Made by a program: the position numbers and the translations under genes. A stretch of DNA of 64,000 bases, taken from the NCBI GenBank assembly GCA_035502095.1, contig DATJUX010000028.1, forward strand, positions 91,187 through 155,186, written 5' to 3'. A model generated the notes under the pieces. It saw nothing but the letters and a program-made list of their open reading frames with translations. It did not search any database and was not told the DNA's origin. This DNA is from JAKANT01 sp035502095 (GTDB lineage Bacteria; Pseudomonadota; Gammaproteobacteria; Burkholderiales; Burkholderiaceae_F). Shown here piece by piece: positions 52,163 through 60,215 of this stretch; position 1 is the first letter of the stretch, and the number at the start of each line of letters is the position of its first letter.

Positions 52163-52789
52163 GTGGCCCAGCTCTTCGTCGTCCATCCGGACAACCCGCA
52201 GGTGCGCCTGCTGCGGCAGGCGGCGCAGCTGATCGATCTCGGCGCCGTCGCCGTGGTGCCCACCGACTCCTGCTACGCCCTGGCCTGTCACCTCGACGAC
52301 AAGGCGGCGGTCGATCGGGTGCGGCGCGTGCGCAATGTCGACGAGCGGCACAACCTCACGCTGCTGTGCCGCGATCTGACGGAGATCGCGACCTACGCGC
52401 GCGTCGATAACGTGCAGTACCGCCTGCTCAGGCAGGCGACGCCGGGCCCGTATACCTTCATTCTCGAGGCGACGCGCGAGGTGCCCCGGCGCCTGTCGCA
52501 CCCGTCGCGCAAGACGATCGGCATCCGCGTTCCGGACAATGCGGTCACCCGCGCGCTGCTCGACGTGCTCGGACAGGCGCTGATCTCGACCACGCTCATC
52601 CTGCCCGGCGACGAAGTCCCGATGTCGGATCCGCAGGAGATCCGCGCGCGGCTTCAGCACGACACCGACCTCATCATCGACGGCGGGCCGAGCGGCATCG
52701 AACCGACCACCGTGATCGACCTGACGGGCAAGGAAGCAGTCGTGGTGCGCCACGGGCGCGGTTCGCTCGCCGCGATCGGGCTCGCGTGA
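52163..52789 (+). CDS. L-threonylcarbamoyladenylate synthase-like protein (Sua5/YciO/YrdC family)
   Basis: A 208-residue YrdC-fold protein. VVPTDSCYALACHL, the KR-type nucleotide site NLTLLCRD, PGPYTFILEATREVPRR and KTIGIRVPD mark the YciO branch, whose role in tRNA threonylcarbamoylation is less certain than that of TsaC. The GTG start gives MAQLFVVHPDNP, matching homologues. It is 9 bases after the PHP gene. Confidence 0.87.
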   Translation: MAQLFVVHPDNPQVRLLRQAAQLIDLGAVAVVPTDSCYALACHLDDKAAVDRVRRVRNVDERHNLTLLCRDLTEIATYARVDNVQYRLLRQATPGPYTFILEATREVPRRLSHPSRKTIGIRVPDNAVTRALLDVLGQALISTTLILPGDEVPMSDPQEIRARLQHDTDLIIDGGPSGIEPTTVIDLTGKEAVVVRHGRGSLAAIGLA

Positions 52790-52820
52790 ATGCCGTTGAT
52801 CGACCGTCCGTGGCCGGCGC

Positions 52821-52826
52821 TAGACT
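52821..52826 (+). promoter_or_regulatory. Candidate -10 box for trpS
   Basis: TAGACT with a following GC-rich stretch, 63 bases before the trpS ATG in a 100-base intergenic region. It resembles the TAGAAT boxes seen elsewhere in the window. No clear -35. Confidence 0.3.
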
Positions 52827-52889
52827 GCCGCGCCCGGCGATCCGGACATCCGTGATCCCGGTCGCCCGTTTCCCGAACTTCCACGCCTC

Positions 52890-54092
52890 ATGACCCGCGA
52901 AAGCGTTCTCTCCGGAATGCGCCCGACCGGCGCGCTGCACATCGGCCACTACCACGGCGCGCTGAAGAACTGGGTGCAGATGCAGGAGGACTTCGACTGC
53001 TTCTACTTCGTCGCCGACTGGCACGCGCTGACCACGCACTACGAGTCGCCGGAGGTGCTCGGCGCGAGCGTCTGGGACATGCTGACCGACTGGTTCGCCG
53101 CCGGCATCGATCCGGACCGGTCGACCGTGTTCATCCAGTCGCGGGTGCCGGAGCACGCCGAACTGTTCCTGCTGCTTGCGATGGCGACACCGCTTGGCTG
53201 GCTCGAGCGGGTGCCAACCTACAAAGACCAGATGGAGAAGCTCAAGGACCGCGACCTGTCGACGTATGGGTTCCTGGGCTATCCGCTGATGCAGGCCGCC
53301 GACATCCTGATCTACCGCGCCAGCCGCGTGCCGGTCGGCGAGGACCAGGTGCCGCACATCGAGATGACGCGCGAGATCGCGCGCCGCTTCAACCATCTCT
53401 ACGGCCGCGAGCCCGGCTTCGAAGCGAAAGCCCGGGATGCGGCGAAGAAGCTCGGCGCGAAGGCGGCCAAGCTCTACGTCGAGTACCGCACGCGCTTTCA
53501 CGAGCAAGGCGATCGCGATGCGCTTGCCGCGGGGCGGGCGCTGGTCGGCGAGGCGAAGAGCCTGTCGAGCGTGGAACGCGAGCGCGTGCTCGGCTACCTC
53601 GAGGGGACACGGCGGGCGATCCTGGTCGAGCCGGCCGCGACGCTGACGGCAACGCCGAAGCTGCCGGGCCTCGACGGCCAGAAGATGTCGAAGAGCTACG
53701 GCAACGCGATCCTGATGCGCGAGGAACCGAAGGCCCTGGCGGAAAAAATCCGCCGCATGCCCACGGACCCGGCGCGCGTGCGGCGCAGCGATCCGGGCGA
53801 CCCCGGGAAGTGTCCGGTCTGGCAGCTGCACCTCGTGTACTCGGACGCCGCGCGCCAGGAGTGGGTGCAGAAGGGCTGCCGGTCGGCGGGGATCGGCTGT
53901 CTGGATTGCAAGCAGCCGGTGATCGACGCGATGCTCGCCGAGCAGGCACCGTGGCGCGAGCGGGCGCAGCCGTTTCTCGACCGCCCGCAACGACTGCGCG
54001 AGATCGTCGCCGACGGGTGCGCGCGCGCCCGCCGCGTCGCGCAGGAAACGATGCGTGACGTGCGCGAGGCAATGGGCCTCGAGTACGGCTGA
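52890..54092 (+). CDS. trpS: Tryptophanyl-tRNA synthetase with probable iron-sulfur motif
   Basis: Class Ic aminoacyl-tRNA synthetase of 400 residues, longer than the 330-residue E. coli enzyme. The HIGH motif is at residues 17-20 and KMSKS at 265-269. An insertion contains Cys308, Cys330, Cys337 and Cys340 (C-x21-C-x6-C-x2-C), nearly the spacing of the [4Fe-4S] site in the Thermotoga enzyme, and lies next to the anticodon-binding region. The second insertion at about 150-225 is helical and alanine-rich. Confidence 0.95.
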   Translation: MTRESVLSGMRPTGALHIGHYHGALKNWVQMQEDFDCFYFVADWHALTTHYESPEVLGASVWDMLTDWFAAGIDPDRSTVFIQSRVPEHAELFLLLAMATPLGWLERVPTYKDQMEKLKDRDLSTYGFLGYPLMQAADILIYRASRVPVGEDQVPHIEMTREIARRFNHLYGREPGFEAKARDAAKKLGAKAAKLYVEYRTRFHEQGDRDALAAGRALVGEAKSLSSVERERVLGYLEGTRRAILVEPAATLTATPKLPGLDGQKMSKSYGNAILMREEPKALAEKIRRMPTDPARVRRSDPGDPGKCPVWQLHLVYSDAARQEWVQKGCRSAGIGCLDCKQPVIDAMLAEQAPWRERAQPFLDRPQRLREIVADGCARARRVAQETMRDVREAMGLEYG

Positions 54093-54115
54093 GCGCGCGG
54101 CGGGCGCGTCCGCGC

Positions 54116-54682
54116 ATGCACGGTACCGAGGCCCCGTCGCCCTGGGTGACCCGCTTTGCGCACCTCGTCGCTTCGGGCGCGACGGTGCTCGACGTGGCCT
54201 GCGGGGCAGGACGGCATGCGGCGTACTTTGCCGCGCGTGGCTGTCGCGTCGATGCAGTCGATCGGGATCCGGCCTTCGCCGGGAACTTCGCCGGTCTTGC
54301 CCGCGTGCGTTTCCTGGTCGCCGACATCGAGTCCGGTCCATGGCCCTATGCGGGACGTCGTTTCGACGCGGTGCTCGTAACGAACTATCTGCACCGGCCG
54401 CTGCTGCCGTTGCTGCGCGAGAGCGTGGCCGACGGCGGCATCCTCCTCTACGAGACCTTCGCGCGGGGCAACGAAGCCTTCGGCAGGCCGTCCAATCCGG
54501 CCTTCCTGCTGCAGCCGCGCGAGTTGCTGGACGCGTTCGCGCAGGGGTTCTTCGTCGTTGCCTACGAGGACGGCGAAATCGCCGCGCCGCGCCGCGCACG
54601 GGTGCAGCGCCTGTGCGCCATCCGGGGCGGCGCGCGCGGAATTGCCTTGTTTGCTGACAGCACAAGCGGTGCGCGCGGGTAG
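54116..54682 (+). CDS. SAM-dependent methyltransferase (class I, TehB-like)
   Basis: A 188-residue class I methyltransferase with motif I VLDVACGAGRHAAYFA at about residues 24-39, the acidic end of strand 2 (VDAVDRDP) and FDAVLVTNYLHRPLLP as motif IV. Substrate unknown. Its last codons overlap the candidate -10 box of dapA (54680-54685). Confidence 0.8.
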   Translation: MHGTEAPSPWVTRFAHLVASGATVLDVACGAGRHAAYFAARGCRVDAVDRDPAFAGNFAGLARVRFLVADIESGPWPYAGRRFDAVLVTNYLHRPLLPLLRESVADGGILLYETFARGNEAFGRPSNPAFLLQPRELLDAFAQGFFVVAYEDGEIAAPRRARVQRLCAIRGGARGIALFADSTSGARG

Positions 54683-54685
54683 AAT
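54680..54685 (+). promoter_or_regulatory. Candidate -10 box for dapA-bamC
   Basis: TAGAAT followed by CGCCGG, 54 bases before the dapA ATG and overlapping the end of the methyltransferase gene. A CTGACA at 54654-54659 is a possible -35 but the 20-base spacing is long. Confidence 0.35.
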
Positions 54686-54739
54686 CGCCGGATTCCGAAT
54701 CACGCCGTCCCCGGACGGGCAGGGAAGGGCCACGCAGAC

Positions 54740-55618
54740 ATGATTCGAGGCAGCCTGGTTGCCATCATCACGCCCATGCACGAGGACGGCCAGCTCGACC
54801 TCGATGCGTACCGCAGGCTGATCGAGTGGCACATCACCGAAGGGACCCATGGCATCGTCGCGGTCGGTACAACCGGTGAGTCGCCGACGGTCGATTTCGA
54901 CGAGCACAACGAACTGATCCGGGTCGCGGTCGAGACGGCGCGCAAGCGGGTGCCCGTGATCGCGGGCACCGGCGGCAACTCCACCACGGAGGCGATCGAA
55001 CTGACGCGCTACGCGAGGAAGGTGGGCGCCGACGCGACGCTGCAGGTGGTGCCGTACTACAACAAGCCTTCGCAGGAAGGCCTGTTCCGGCACTTCAAGA
55101 CCATCGCCGAGACGGTCGACCTGCCGGTCATCCTCTACAACGTGCCGAGCCGCACCGTGGCCGATCTGGCCACCGATACGACCCTGCGCCTGGCAGCGGT
55201 GCCGGGCATCGTCGGGATCAAGGACGCGACCGGAGACCTCGCGCGCGGCACCGACCTGCTGCGGCGGGCACCGAAGGACTTCGCCGTCTACAGCGGCAAC
55301 GACGACAGCGCTCTGGCGCTCATGCTCGTCGGCGGGCACGGCGTCATCTCGGTCACGGCCAACGTCGCGCCGCGGCTGATGAGCGAATTCGTCAGGGCCG
55401 CGCTGGAAGGCAACATCGCGCGTGCGCGAGAGATCAACAACCGGCTGCTGCCCCTGCACTTCAAGCTGTTCGTCGAACCCAACCCGACCGCAGTCAAGTG
55501 GGCCCTGCAGCGCATGGGGCGCATCGCCGGCGGGATCCGGCTGCCGCTGGTGCCGCTCGGAGCGGCGGCGCAGCCGGTCGTCGAGGCCGCGCTAAAGGAA
55601 GCCGGAGTCCTCGGCTAG
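54740..55618 (+). CDS. dapA: 4-hydroxy-tetrahydrodipicolinate synthase
   Basis: Condenses pyruvate and aspartate semialdehyde in lysine and diaminopimelate synthesis. The 292-residue TIM barrel has GTTGESPTVDFDEH, the VVPYYNKPSQEG tyrosine, LYNVPSRTV and the Schiff-base lysine in GIKDATGD. It is followed by bamC as in E. coli, where the two genes are also adjacent. Confidence 0.97.
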   Translation: MIRGSLVAIITPMHEDGQLDLDAYRRLIEWHITEGTHGIVAVGTTGESPTVDFDEHNELIRVAVETARKRVPVIAGTGGNSTTEAIELTRYARKVGADATLQVVPYYNKPSQEGLFRHFKTIAETVDLPVILYNVPSRTVADLATDTTLRLAAVPGIVGIKDATGDLARGTDLLRRAPKDFAVYSGNDDSALALMLVGGHGVISVTANVAPRLMSEFVRAALEGNIARAREINNRLLPLHFKLFVEPNPTAVKWALQRMGRIAGGIRLPLVPLGAAAQPVVEAALKEAGVLG

Positions 55619-55652
55619 CGAACGCGCGGGAAAGCAGGCAGGGAGGGTGCGG

Positions 55653-56813
55653 ATGTCGTTGCTTCAACGTCACCGGGCGTGGCGACAGGGCCGTTTTGCG
55701 CTGGCGTGCTTGTTTGGCGTCGCGTGCATCGCGGCCTGCAGTTCGACCCAGCTGACGGACAAGATCGACTACGGCAAGGCGCCCCCACCGAAGCCGCTCG
55801 ACATCCCGCCGGACCTGTCGCAGCTGCCGAAGGATGATCGGTTCCAGGTCCCGAGCGTCACCGCATCGAGCGTCAAGAATCAGCAGCAGGCGGTGGCGCC
55901 GGCCCAGCAGGCCACCATCGTGCCTGGCGTGCCCAACGCGCGCATGGAGCGTGATGGATCGCAGCGCTGGCTCGCGGTCGACCTGCCGCCGGAGCTGGTC
56001 ATCGAGCAGGTGCGGGCAACATTCAAGGATGCCGGTCTCACCATCGAACGCGACGATCCCAAGATGGGCATCATCGAAACGGTCTGGGCCGAGAACCATG
56101 CCCGCCTGCCGCTGGACTGGCTGCGCAAGGCGCTGGGCAGCGCCGCCGACACGTTCTACTCGACCTCCGAGCTCGACAAGTTCCGCGCCCGCATCGAACG
56201 CACCGCGGGCAACACGACCGAGGTGTTCGTCAGCCATCGCGGCATGCAAGAGGTCTACATCGACAAGCAGCACGACCAGACGATCTGGCAGCTGCGCCCG
56301 AGCGAGCCGGAACTCGAGGCCGAGATCCTACGGCGCATGCAGTTGCGCTTCCTGCCGGATGCAACTGCGAAGGCCGCGCCCGTCGACGCGGCGGCGACGA
56401 AGGGCGGCGTCGTGGCGGCCGCGGCGCCGCCGCCGAACGCGCGGCTGGTTCCGGGCTCCGACTCCGGCGATACGAAGGTCCAGATCGACGAACCGTTCGA
56501 CCGTGCTTGGCGGCGCGTCGGTGTCGCCCTTGACCGCGGCGGGTTCACGGTCGAGGATCGTGATCGCACGAAAGGTCTCTACTACGTGCGTTACATCGAC
56601 CCCGACTACGAAGCGAAGGTGCGCGACAAACAGGGCTTCTTCGCGAAGCTCTTCGGACGCGACCCGAAGATCGAGGCGCAACAGTTCCGCATCCTGGTCG
56701 CGGGCGACGGCGGCAGCGGCACCGACGTCAGAGTGCAGGACAAGGACGGCAATCCGGAGCGCAGCGCGACCGGTGCCAAGATCCTGACCCAGATCACCGA
56801 GCAGTTGCGCTAG
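55653..56813 (+). CDS. bamC: Outer membrane assembly lipoprotein BamC
   Basis: Lipoprotein of the BAM complex, 386 residues. The signal peptide ends in a lipobox with Cys29 (CIAAC), followed by an unstructured PPPKPLDIPPDLSQLP segment that in BamC binds BamD, then two helix-grip domains (about 100-230 and 265-386). The ATG at 55653 is preceded by GGGAGGG; an upstream GTG is possible. The gene follows dapA by 34 bases. Confidence 0.92.
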   Translation: MSLLQRHRAWRQGRFALACLFGVACIAACSSTQLTDKIDYGKAPPPKPLDIPPDLSQLPKDDRFQVPSVTASSVKNQQQAVAPAQQATIVPGVPNARMERDGSQRWLAVDLPPELVIEQVRATFKDAGLTIERDDPKMGIIETVWAENHARLPLDWLRKALGSAADTFYSTSELDKFRARIERTAGNTTEVFVSHRGMQEVYIDKQHDQTIWQLRPSEPELEAEILRRMQLRFLPDATAKAAPVDAAATKGGVVAAAAPPPNARLVPGSDSGDTKVQIDEPFDRAWRRVGVALDRGGFTVEDRDRTKGLYYVRYIDPDYEAKVRDKQGFFAKLFGRDPKIEAQQFRILVAGDGGSGTDVRVQDKDGNPERSATGAKILTQITEQLR

Positions 56814-56832
56814 ACGGGACGGGAGCGACCGC

Positions 56833-57606
56833 GTGCTGCGTTTCTGCTGCCTCGGCTCCGGCAGCGAAGGCAACGCGCTCGTCGTCGAAGCGCCCGGGTT
56901 GTGGCCGACGCGCGTCCTGGTCGACAACGGCTTCAACCTGCGCCAGCTGCGACGCCGTCTCGATCGTGCCGGCCTGACCATCGACGACCTGGACGCGGTC
57001 GTCGTCACGCACGAGCACGCCGATCACGCGGCCGGGGTGGCAGCACTGGCGCGGCGCCGGCGCCTGCCGGTGTACGCGACGCCCGGGACGGCGCGCGCCT
57101 GCGGCCTGATCGAGCGCGAGTGCGACTGGCGGCGTCTCGACGCCGGTCGCGCCGCGGCGGTAGGGAGCCTGGTGGTCTGGCCCTATGCCGTGCCGCACGA
57201 CGCGGTCGAACCCGTGCAGTTCGTCTTCTCCGACGGCGCGCGCAACCTGGGGCTCCTAACCGACATCGGCTCCGTGACCGAGGGCGTGGTAGCCGCCCTG
57301 GGCGGCCTGCATGCCTTCATCCTCGAGTGCAATCACGACGCGGAGATGTTGCGCGCCGGACCGTATCCATTCTTCCTCAAGACGCGCATCGGCGGCGACT
57401 ACGGACACCTGTCCAATGCACAGGCCGCGAGCCTGCTCGCGCGCATCGACCGCCGCGCGCTGACATCGGTGATCGCCGCCCATCTCAGCCGCAGCAACAA
57501 CCGGCCCGCGCTCGCGCGCGCGGCGCTTGCGCGCGTGCTCGATTGCGGCGCCGACGAGGTAGCGGTGGCCGACCAGGACGAAGGACTCCGCTGGCGCACG
57601 GTCTGA
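56833..57606 (+). CDS. Metallo-beta-lactamase-fold hydrolase (YycJ/WalJ-like)
   Basis: A 257-residue MBL-fold protein with the metal motif THEHADH (His60, His62, Asp64, His65), the GSGSEGNALVVE start, AVPHDAVEPV and a terminal IAAHLSRSNN segment. This arrangement is typical of the YycJ/WalJ branch, thought to be a nuclease linked to DNA repair in Gram-positive bacteria. GTG start. Its transcript ends at the hairpin 25 bases downstream. Confidence 0.87.
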   Translation: MLRFCCLGSGSEGNALVVEAPGLWPTRVLVDNGFNLRQLRRRLDRAGLTIDDLDAVVVTHEHADHAAGVAALARRRRLPVYATPGTARACGLIERECDWRRLDAGRAAAVGSLVVWPYAVPHDAVEPVQFVFSDGARNLGLLTDIGSVTEGVVAALGGLHAFILECNHDAEMLRAGPYPFFLKTRIGGDYGHLSNAQAASLLARIDRRALTSVIAAHLSRSNNRPALARAALARVLDCGADEVAVADQDEGLRWRTV

Positions 57607-57630
57607 CGCGCGCCCGGAGGCAAACAAAAT

Positions 57631-57657
57631 GGGCCGGCGCAAGCCGGCCCTTTCGTT
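57631..57657. terminator. Bidirectional intrinsic terminator
   Basis: A perfect 8-bp stem GGGCCGGC/GCCGGCCC with a GCAA loop sits between convergent genes. On the plus strand it is followed by TTTCGTT, and on the minus strand by ATTTTGTTT, so it can end transcription from the MBL gene and from the lipoprotein gene. Confidence 0.82.
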
Positions 57658-57669
57658 GCTGCGGAGGAA

Positions 57670-57858
57670 CTACTTCTTTTCTTCTTCCTTCTTGGCATCC
57701 GCCGGCATGTCGGCCTTCTTTTCTTCCATCGCTGGCGCTGCCGGGGCGGGTGCCGGCGCTGCGGCGGGCGGCGGCGCGGGTGCTGGTGCGGGCGCCTGCT
57801 TTCCACATGCAGCCAGAACTGCCACGGTCATCGAAGCGAATAGGAGCGACGTTTTCAT
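57670..57858 (-). CDS. Small proline/alanine-rich lipoprotein
   Basis: A 62-residue predicted lipoprotein: short signal peptide with lipobox LAAC (Cys18), then a proline/alanine repeat tract at residues 21-43 and a strongly charged lysine/glutamate tail (44-62). I recognise no domain. Short low-complexity lipoproteins of this kind are common in betaproteobacteria and of unknown role. A bidirectional terminator lies 12 bases past its stop. The 143 bases upstream contain no other gene on this strand. Confidence 0.7.
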   Translation of the reverse strand: MKTSLLFASMTVAVLAACGKQAPAPAPAPPPAAAPAPAPAAPAMEEKKADMPADAKKEEEKK

Positions 57859-58001
57859 TGTGTGCGTCCTCGGAGAGTGGCTGGGGTACGAGGCGGGCCG
57901 GCAAACGCAGAGACCAACCGGAGGGCCTGCAGGCATCGGCGCACCGACATCCTCGCGGCCGATTATATCCAGCGCACTACGCCGCCCTTGTCGGACGTGT
58001 C

Positions 58002-58508
58002 TTACAGGCCGAGGGGATCGACGGGCAGGTTGTGCGCGCCGGCGTCCCAGCGTCGATCGAAGCCCAGCAACAGCGGTTGCGCACGCGGCTGGCTGTTGAA
58101 CCATATTTCGCCCAGGCCCTGTGCCGAACGGCTCAGCACGAGCACATGCGCGTCATCGGCGACCAGCGCGGCATCTTCGCCGACGGGATCGTCGGTGATG
58201 GCGCGCCGCATCTCTATCGCATGCGACAGCTGCCGGTGCAGCACACGCAGGCGCGCGGCGCGCGTTTCCAGCCAGTCGGTTTCGTCGACCAGCAGGCGCA
58301 ACCGTGCCATGCGCGAATCATGCAGGAACGCGTGCAGCACCTCGACGGCGGCGGGCTGCGCCAGCTCGAAGACGGACAGATCGTGGTGCAGGCAGCGCAG
58401 CTCGCGCCGCGCACGTCGCAGCACGACCAGTACCGCTTGCGCGAGGTCGGCGCGCGATTCCAGCACCACGCGTTGTGGCCGCGATTCGTCGGTGGGCAGT
58501 TCCAGCAT
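58002..58508 (-). CDS. Hypothetical protein, DUF7931-like
   Basis: A 168-residue protein resembling the domain that follows acetyltransferases in some betaproteobacteria: DLSVFELAQPAAVEVLHAFL, RLRLLVDETDWLETRAARLR and LSHAIEMRRA are the recognisable parts. Function is unknown. It starts 7 bases after the uL16 hydroxylase stop on the same strand, so the two are probably co-transcribed. Confidence 0.62.
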   Translation of the reverse strand: MLELPTDESRPQRVVLESRADLAQAVLVVLRRARRELRCLHHDLSVFELAQPAAVEVLHAFLHDSRMARLRLLVDETDWLETRAARLRVLHRQLSHAIEMRRAITDDPVGEDAALVADDAHVLVLSRSAQGLGEIWFNSQPRAQPLLLGFDRRWDAGAHNLPVDPLGL

Positions 58509-58515
58509 GCGCGCT

Positions 58516-59649
58516 TCAGAGCGTGTGCAGCCAGCCCGCTGCGTGCCATGTAGCGAACTGGCGCCAGGCCGACGCGCTCAGGCCGGCCAGTTGCGCCGGC
58601 GCAAGCGAACGTCGATCCGCGAGGTCATGCATGAGGGAGGCGTCCGGGCGCGTGCCGTCGAGCAGTTCGCCATTGATGGCGATCCATCCACCTGAATACA
58701 GCATGCGCGTACGCCGGTCCAGGCGCAATCCCCGGCGCCGCGCGAGCCGGCGCAGCGCCTGCGGTCCGAACGCACGCTGCGGGCGCGCGAACACGATGCT
58801 GGCTTTGGGTTCGGTGAGGAACGTGAGCAGTACGTCGCGCGCGTCCGCGCGCGTCGGCGGCATGCGTCCGAATGCGTCGAACGCCGCATCGATGAAGGCG
58901 CGGGGCAGGCGTGCCGGGGTGCGCGTCGGTGCGGTGCCCGGATCGGCGTAGCGCCCGGCGGGCGCCCGGCGTGCGCACTGCATGTCGAGCCAGGGTTCGC
59001 GCAGCTCGCGCCACGCTGGCGAGCGAAACCCGATCGAGCAGGTGATGCATCCGCCGCCGACGGCGGTCCCTTCGTGCGCAATGCCGGGTGGCAGGTACAG
59101 CATGTCGCCCGGATCGAGGACCCACTCCCGCTCCGGCTCGAAACGACGCAGGATCTTGAGCGGCAGGTGCGGCACGAGGTCGCGCGCGTTGCCATTGCCG
59201 ATGCGCCAGCGCCGCTGTCCGCGTGCCTGCAGCAGGAACACGTCGTAGTCGTCGATGTGCGGCCCGACGCCGCCGCCGTCAGCCGCATAGCTCACCATGA
59301 GGTCGTCGAGGCGCGCATCGGAGACGAAGCGGAAGCGCGCCAGGAGATCCGCGGCGGCATCGTCGTGCTGGTCGACGCCCTGAACCAGCAGCGTCCAGCG
59401 CGGCTTCGCAAGCGGCGGGAGGCGCCGCCGGGCGAGCGGACCGTGCTGCAGGCGCCACCCGTCGAACGCGGTCACCAGGCGCGCTTCGACGTCCGCGCGC
59501 GCGGCGAGCCGGAACAGGCAATCGGCGTCGACGGGGGTGACGAAGCCGGGAAAGGCATCGCGGATCAGCAACGGTTTGCGCTGCCAGTGCCGGCGCATGA
59601 ACTGCGCGACCGGCATCGAGCCGAGGCGGGCAAGAGGAAGGGTCGCCAC
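58516..59649 (-). CDS. Ribosomal protein uL16 arginine hydroxylase (RoxA/YcfD-like, JmjC cupin)
   Basis: 2-oxoglutarate/iron-dependent oxygenase that hydroxylates an arginine of ribosomal protein uL16 in the E. coli homologue. The 377-residue sequence has the FMRRHWQRKPLLIRDAFPG N-terminus, the iron motif HIDDYD with distal His in PPGIAHEG, and the C-terminal winged-helix region. The GTG start gives MATLPLARLG. Its start lies only 29 bases from the divergent slyD-like gene. Confidence 0.9.
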   Translation of the reverse strand: MATLPLARLGSMPVAQFMRRHWQRKPLLIRDAFPGFVTPVDADCLFRLAARADVEARLVTAFDGWRLQHGPLARRRLPPLAKPRWTLLVQGVDQHDDAAADLLARFRFVSDARLDDLMVSYAADGGGVGPHIDDYDVFLLQARGQRRWRIGNGNARDLVPHLPLKILRRFEPEREWVLDPGDMLYLPPGIAHEGTAVGGGCITCSIGFRSPAWRELREPWLDMQCARRAPAGRYADPGTAPTRTPARLPRAFIDAAFDAFGRMPPTRADARDVLLTFLTEPKASIVFARPQRAFGPQALRRLARRRGLRLDRRTRMLYSGGWIAINGELLDGTRPDASLMHDLADRRSLAPAQLAGLSASAWRQFATWHAAGWLHTL

Positions 59650-59678
59650 GAATGCGAGAATAAGCGAGGAGCTCGCAC

Positions 59679-60200
59679 GTGAAGATCGCGGCCGGAACCT
59701 TCGTCAGCCTCGAGGTGAAGATGTACGACGCGCAGGGCAACCTGCTCGAGGCATCGACCGATCCGCTCGTCTACCTGCACGGCGCCAACGACATCTTCCC
59801 CGCCGTCGAGCGCGCGCTGGACGGCAAGGAGCCCGGGTACGAGGCGTCGCTGCGGCTCGAACCGCACGATGCGTTCGGCGACGACGATCCCGGCTTGCTG
59901 CATCTGGTTCCGCGCTCGAGTCTCGGGGCGCACGTCGGGATCGGCATGAAGGTCGAAGGCGTGCCCGGCAAGCCCAAAGACGGGCGCATCTACACCGTCA
60001 CCGATCTCACGGACACGGTGGCGGTGCTGGACGGCAACCATCCGCTGGCGGGCCGCGCCCTGCGGTTTCTCATCAACGTTCGCTCGGTCGAGAAGGCGAC
60101 CGAGGAGGAGCTCGCGCAGGCCGAAAATCCGCGCGTCCCGGACTTCCTGCGGCCTGTCGCGCGCCGCGACCTGCACGAAGGCGACGGGCACGAACACTGA
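59679..60200 (+). CDS. FKBP-type peptidyl-prolyl isomerase, SlyD-like
   Basis: A 173-residue two-domain isomerase/chaperone: FKBP halves around an inserted-flap domain (GIGMKVEGV to DGNHPLAGRALRF). The DGNHPLAG motif is diagnostic. Unlike E. coli SlyD the C-terminus has only a few histidines (HEGDGHEH), so nickel binding should be weaker. The GTG start has a GCGAGGAGC ribosome site. Confidence 0.88.
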   Translation: MKIAAGTFVSLEVKMYDAQGNLLEASTDPLVYLHGANDIFPAVERALDGKEPGYEASLRLEPHDAFGDDDPGLLHLVPRSSLGAHVGIGMKVEGVPGKPKDGRIYTVTDLTDTVAVLDGNHPLAGRALRFLINVRSVEKATEEELAQAENPRVPDFLRPVARRDLHEGDGHEH

Positions 60201-60215
60201 GGGCTGCCCGTCGCG

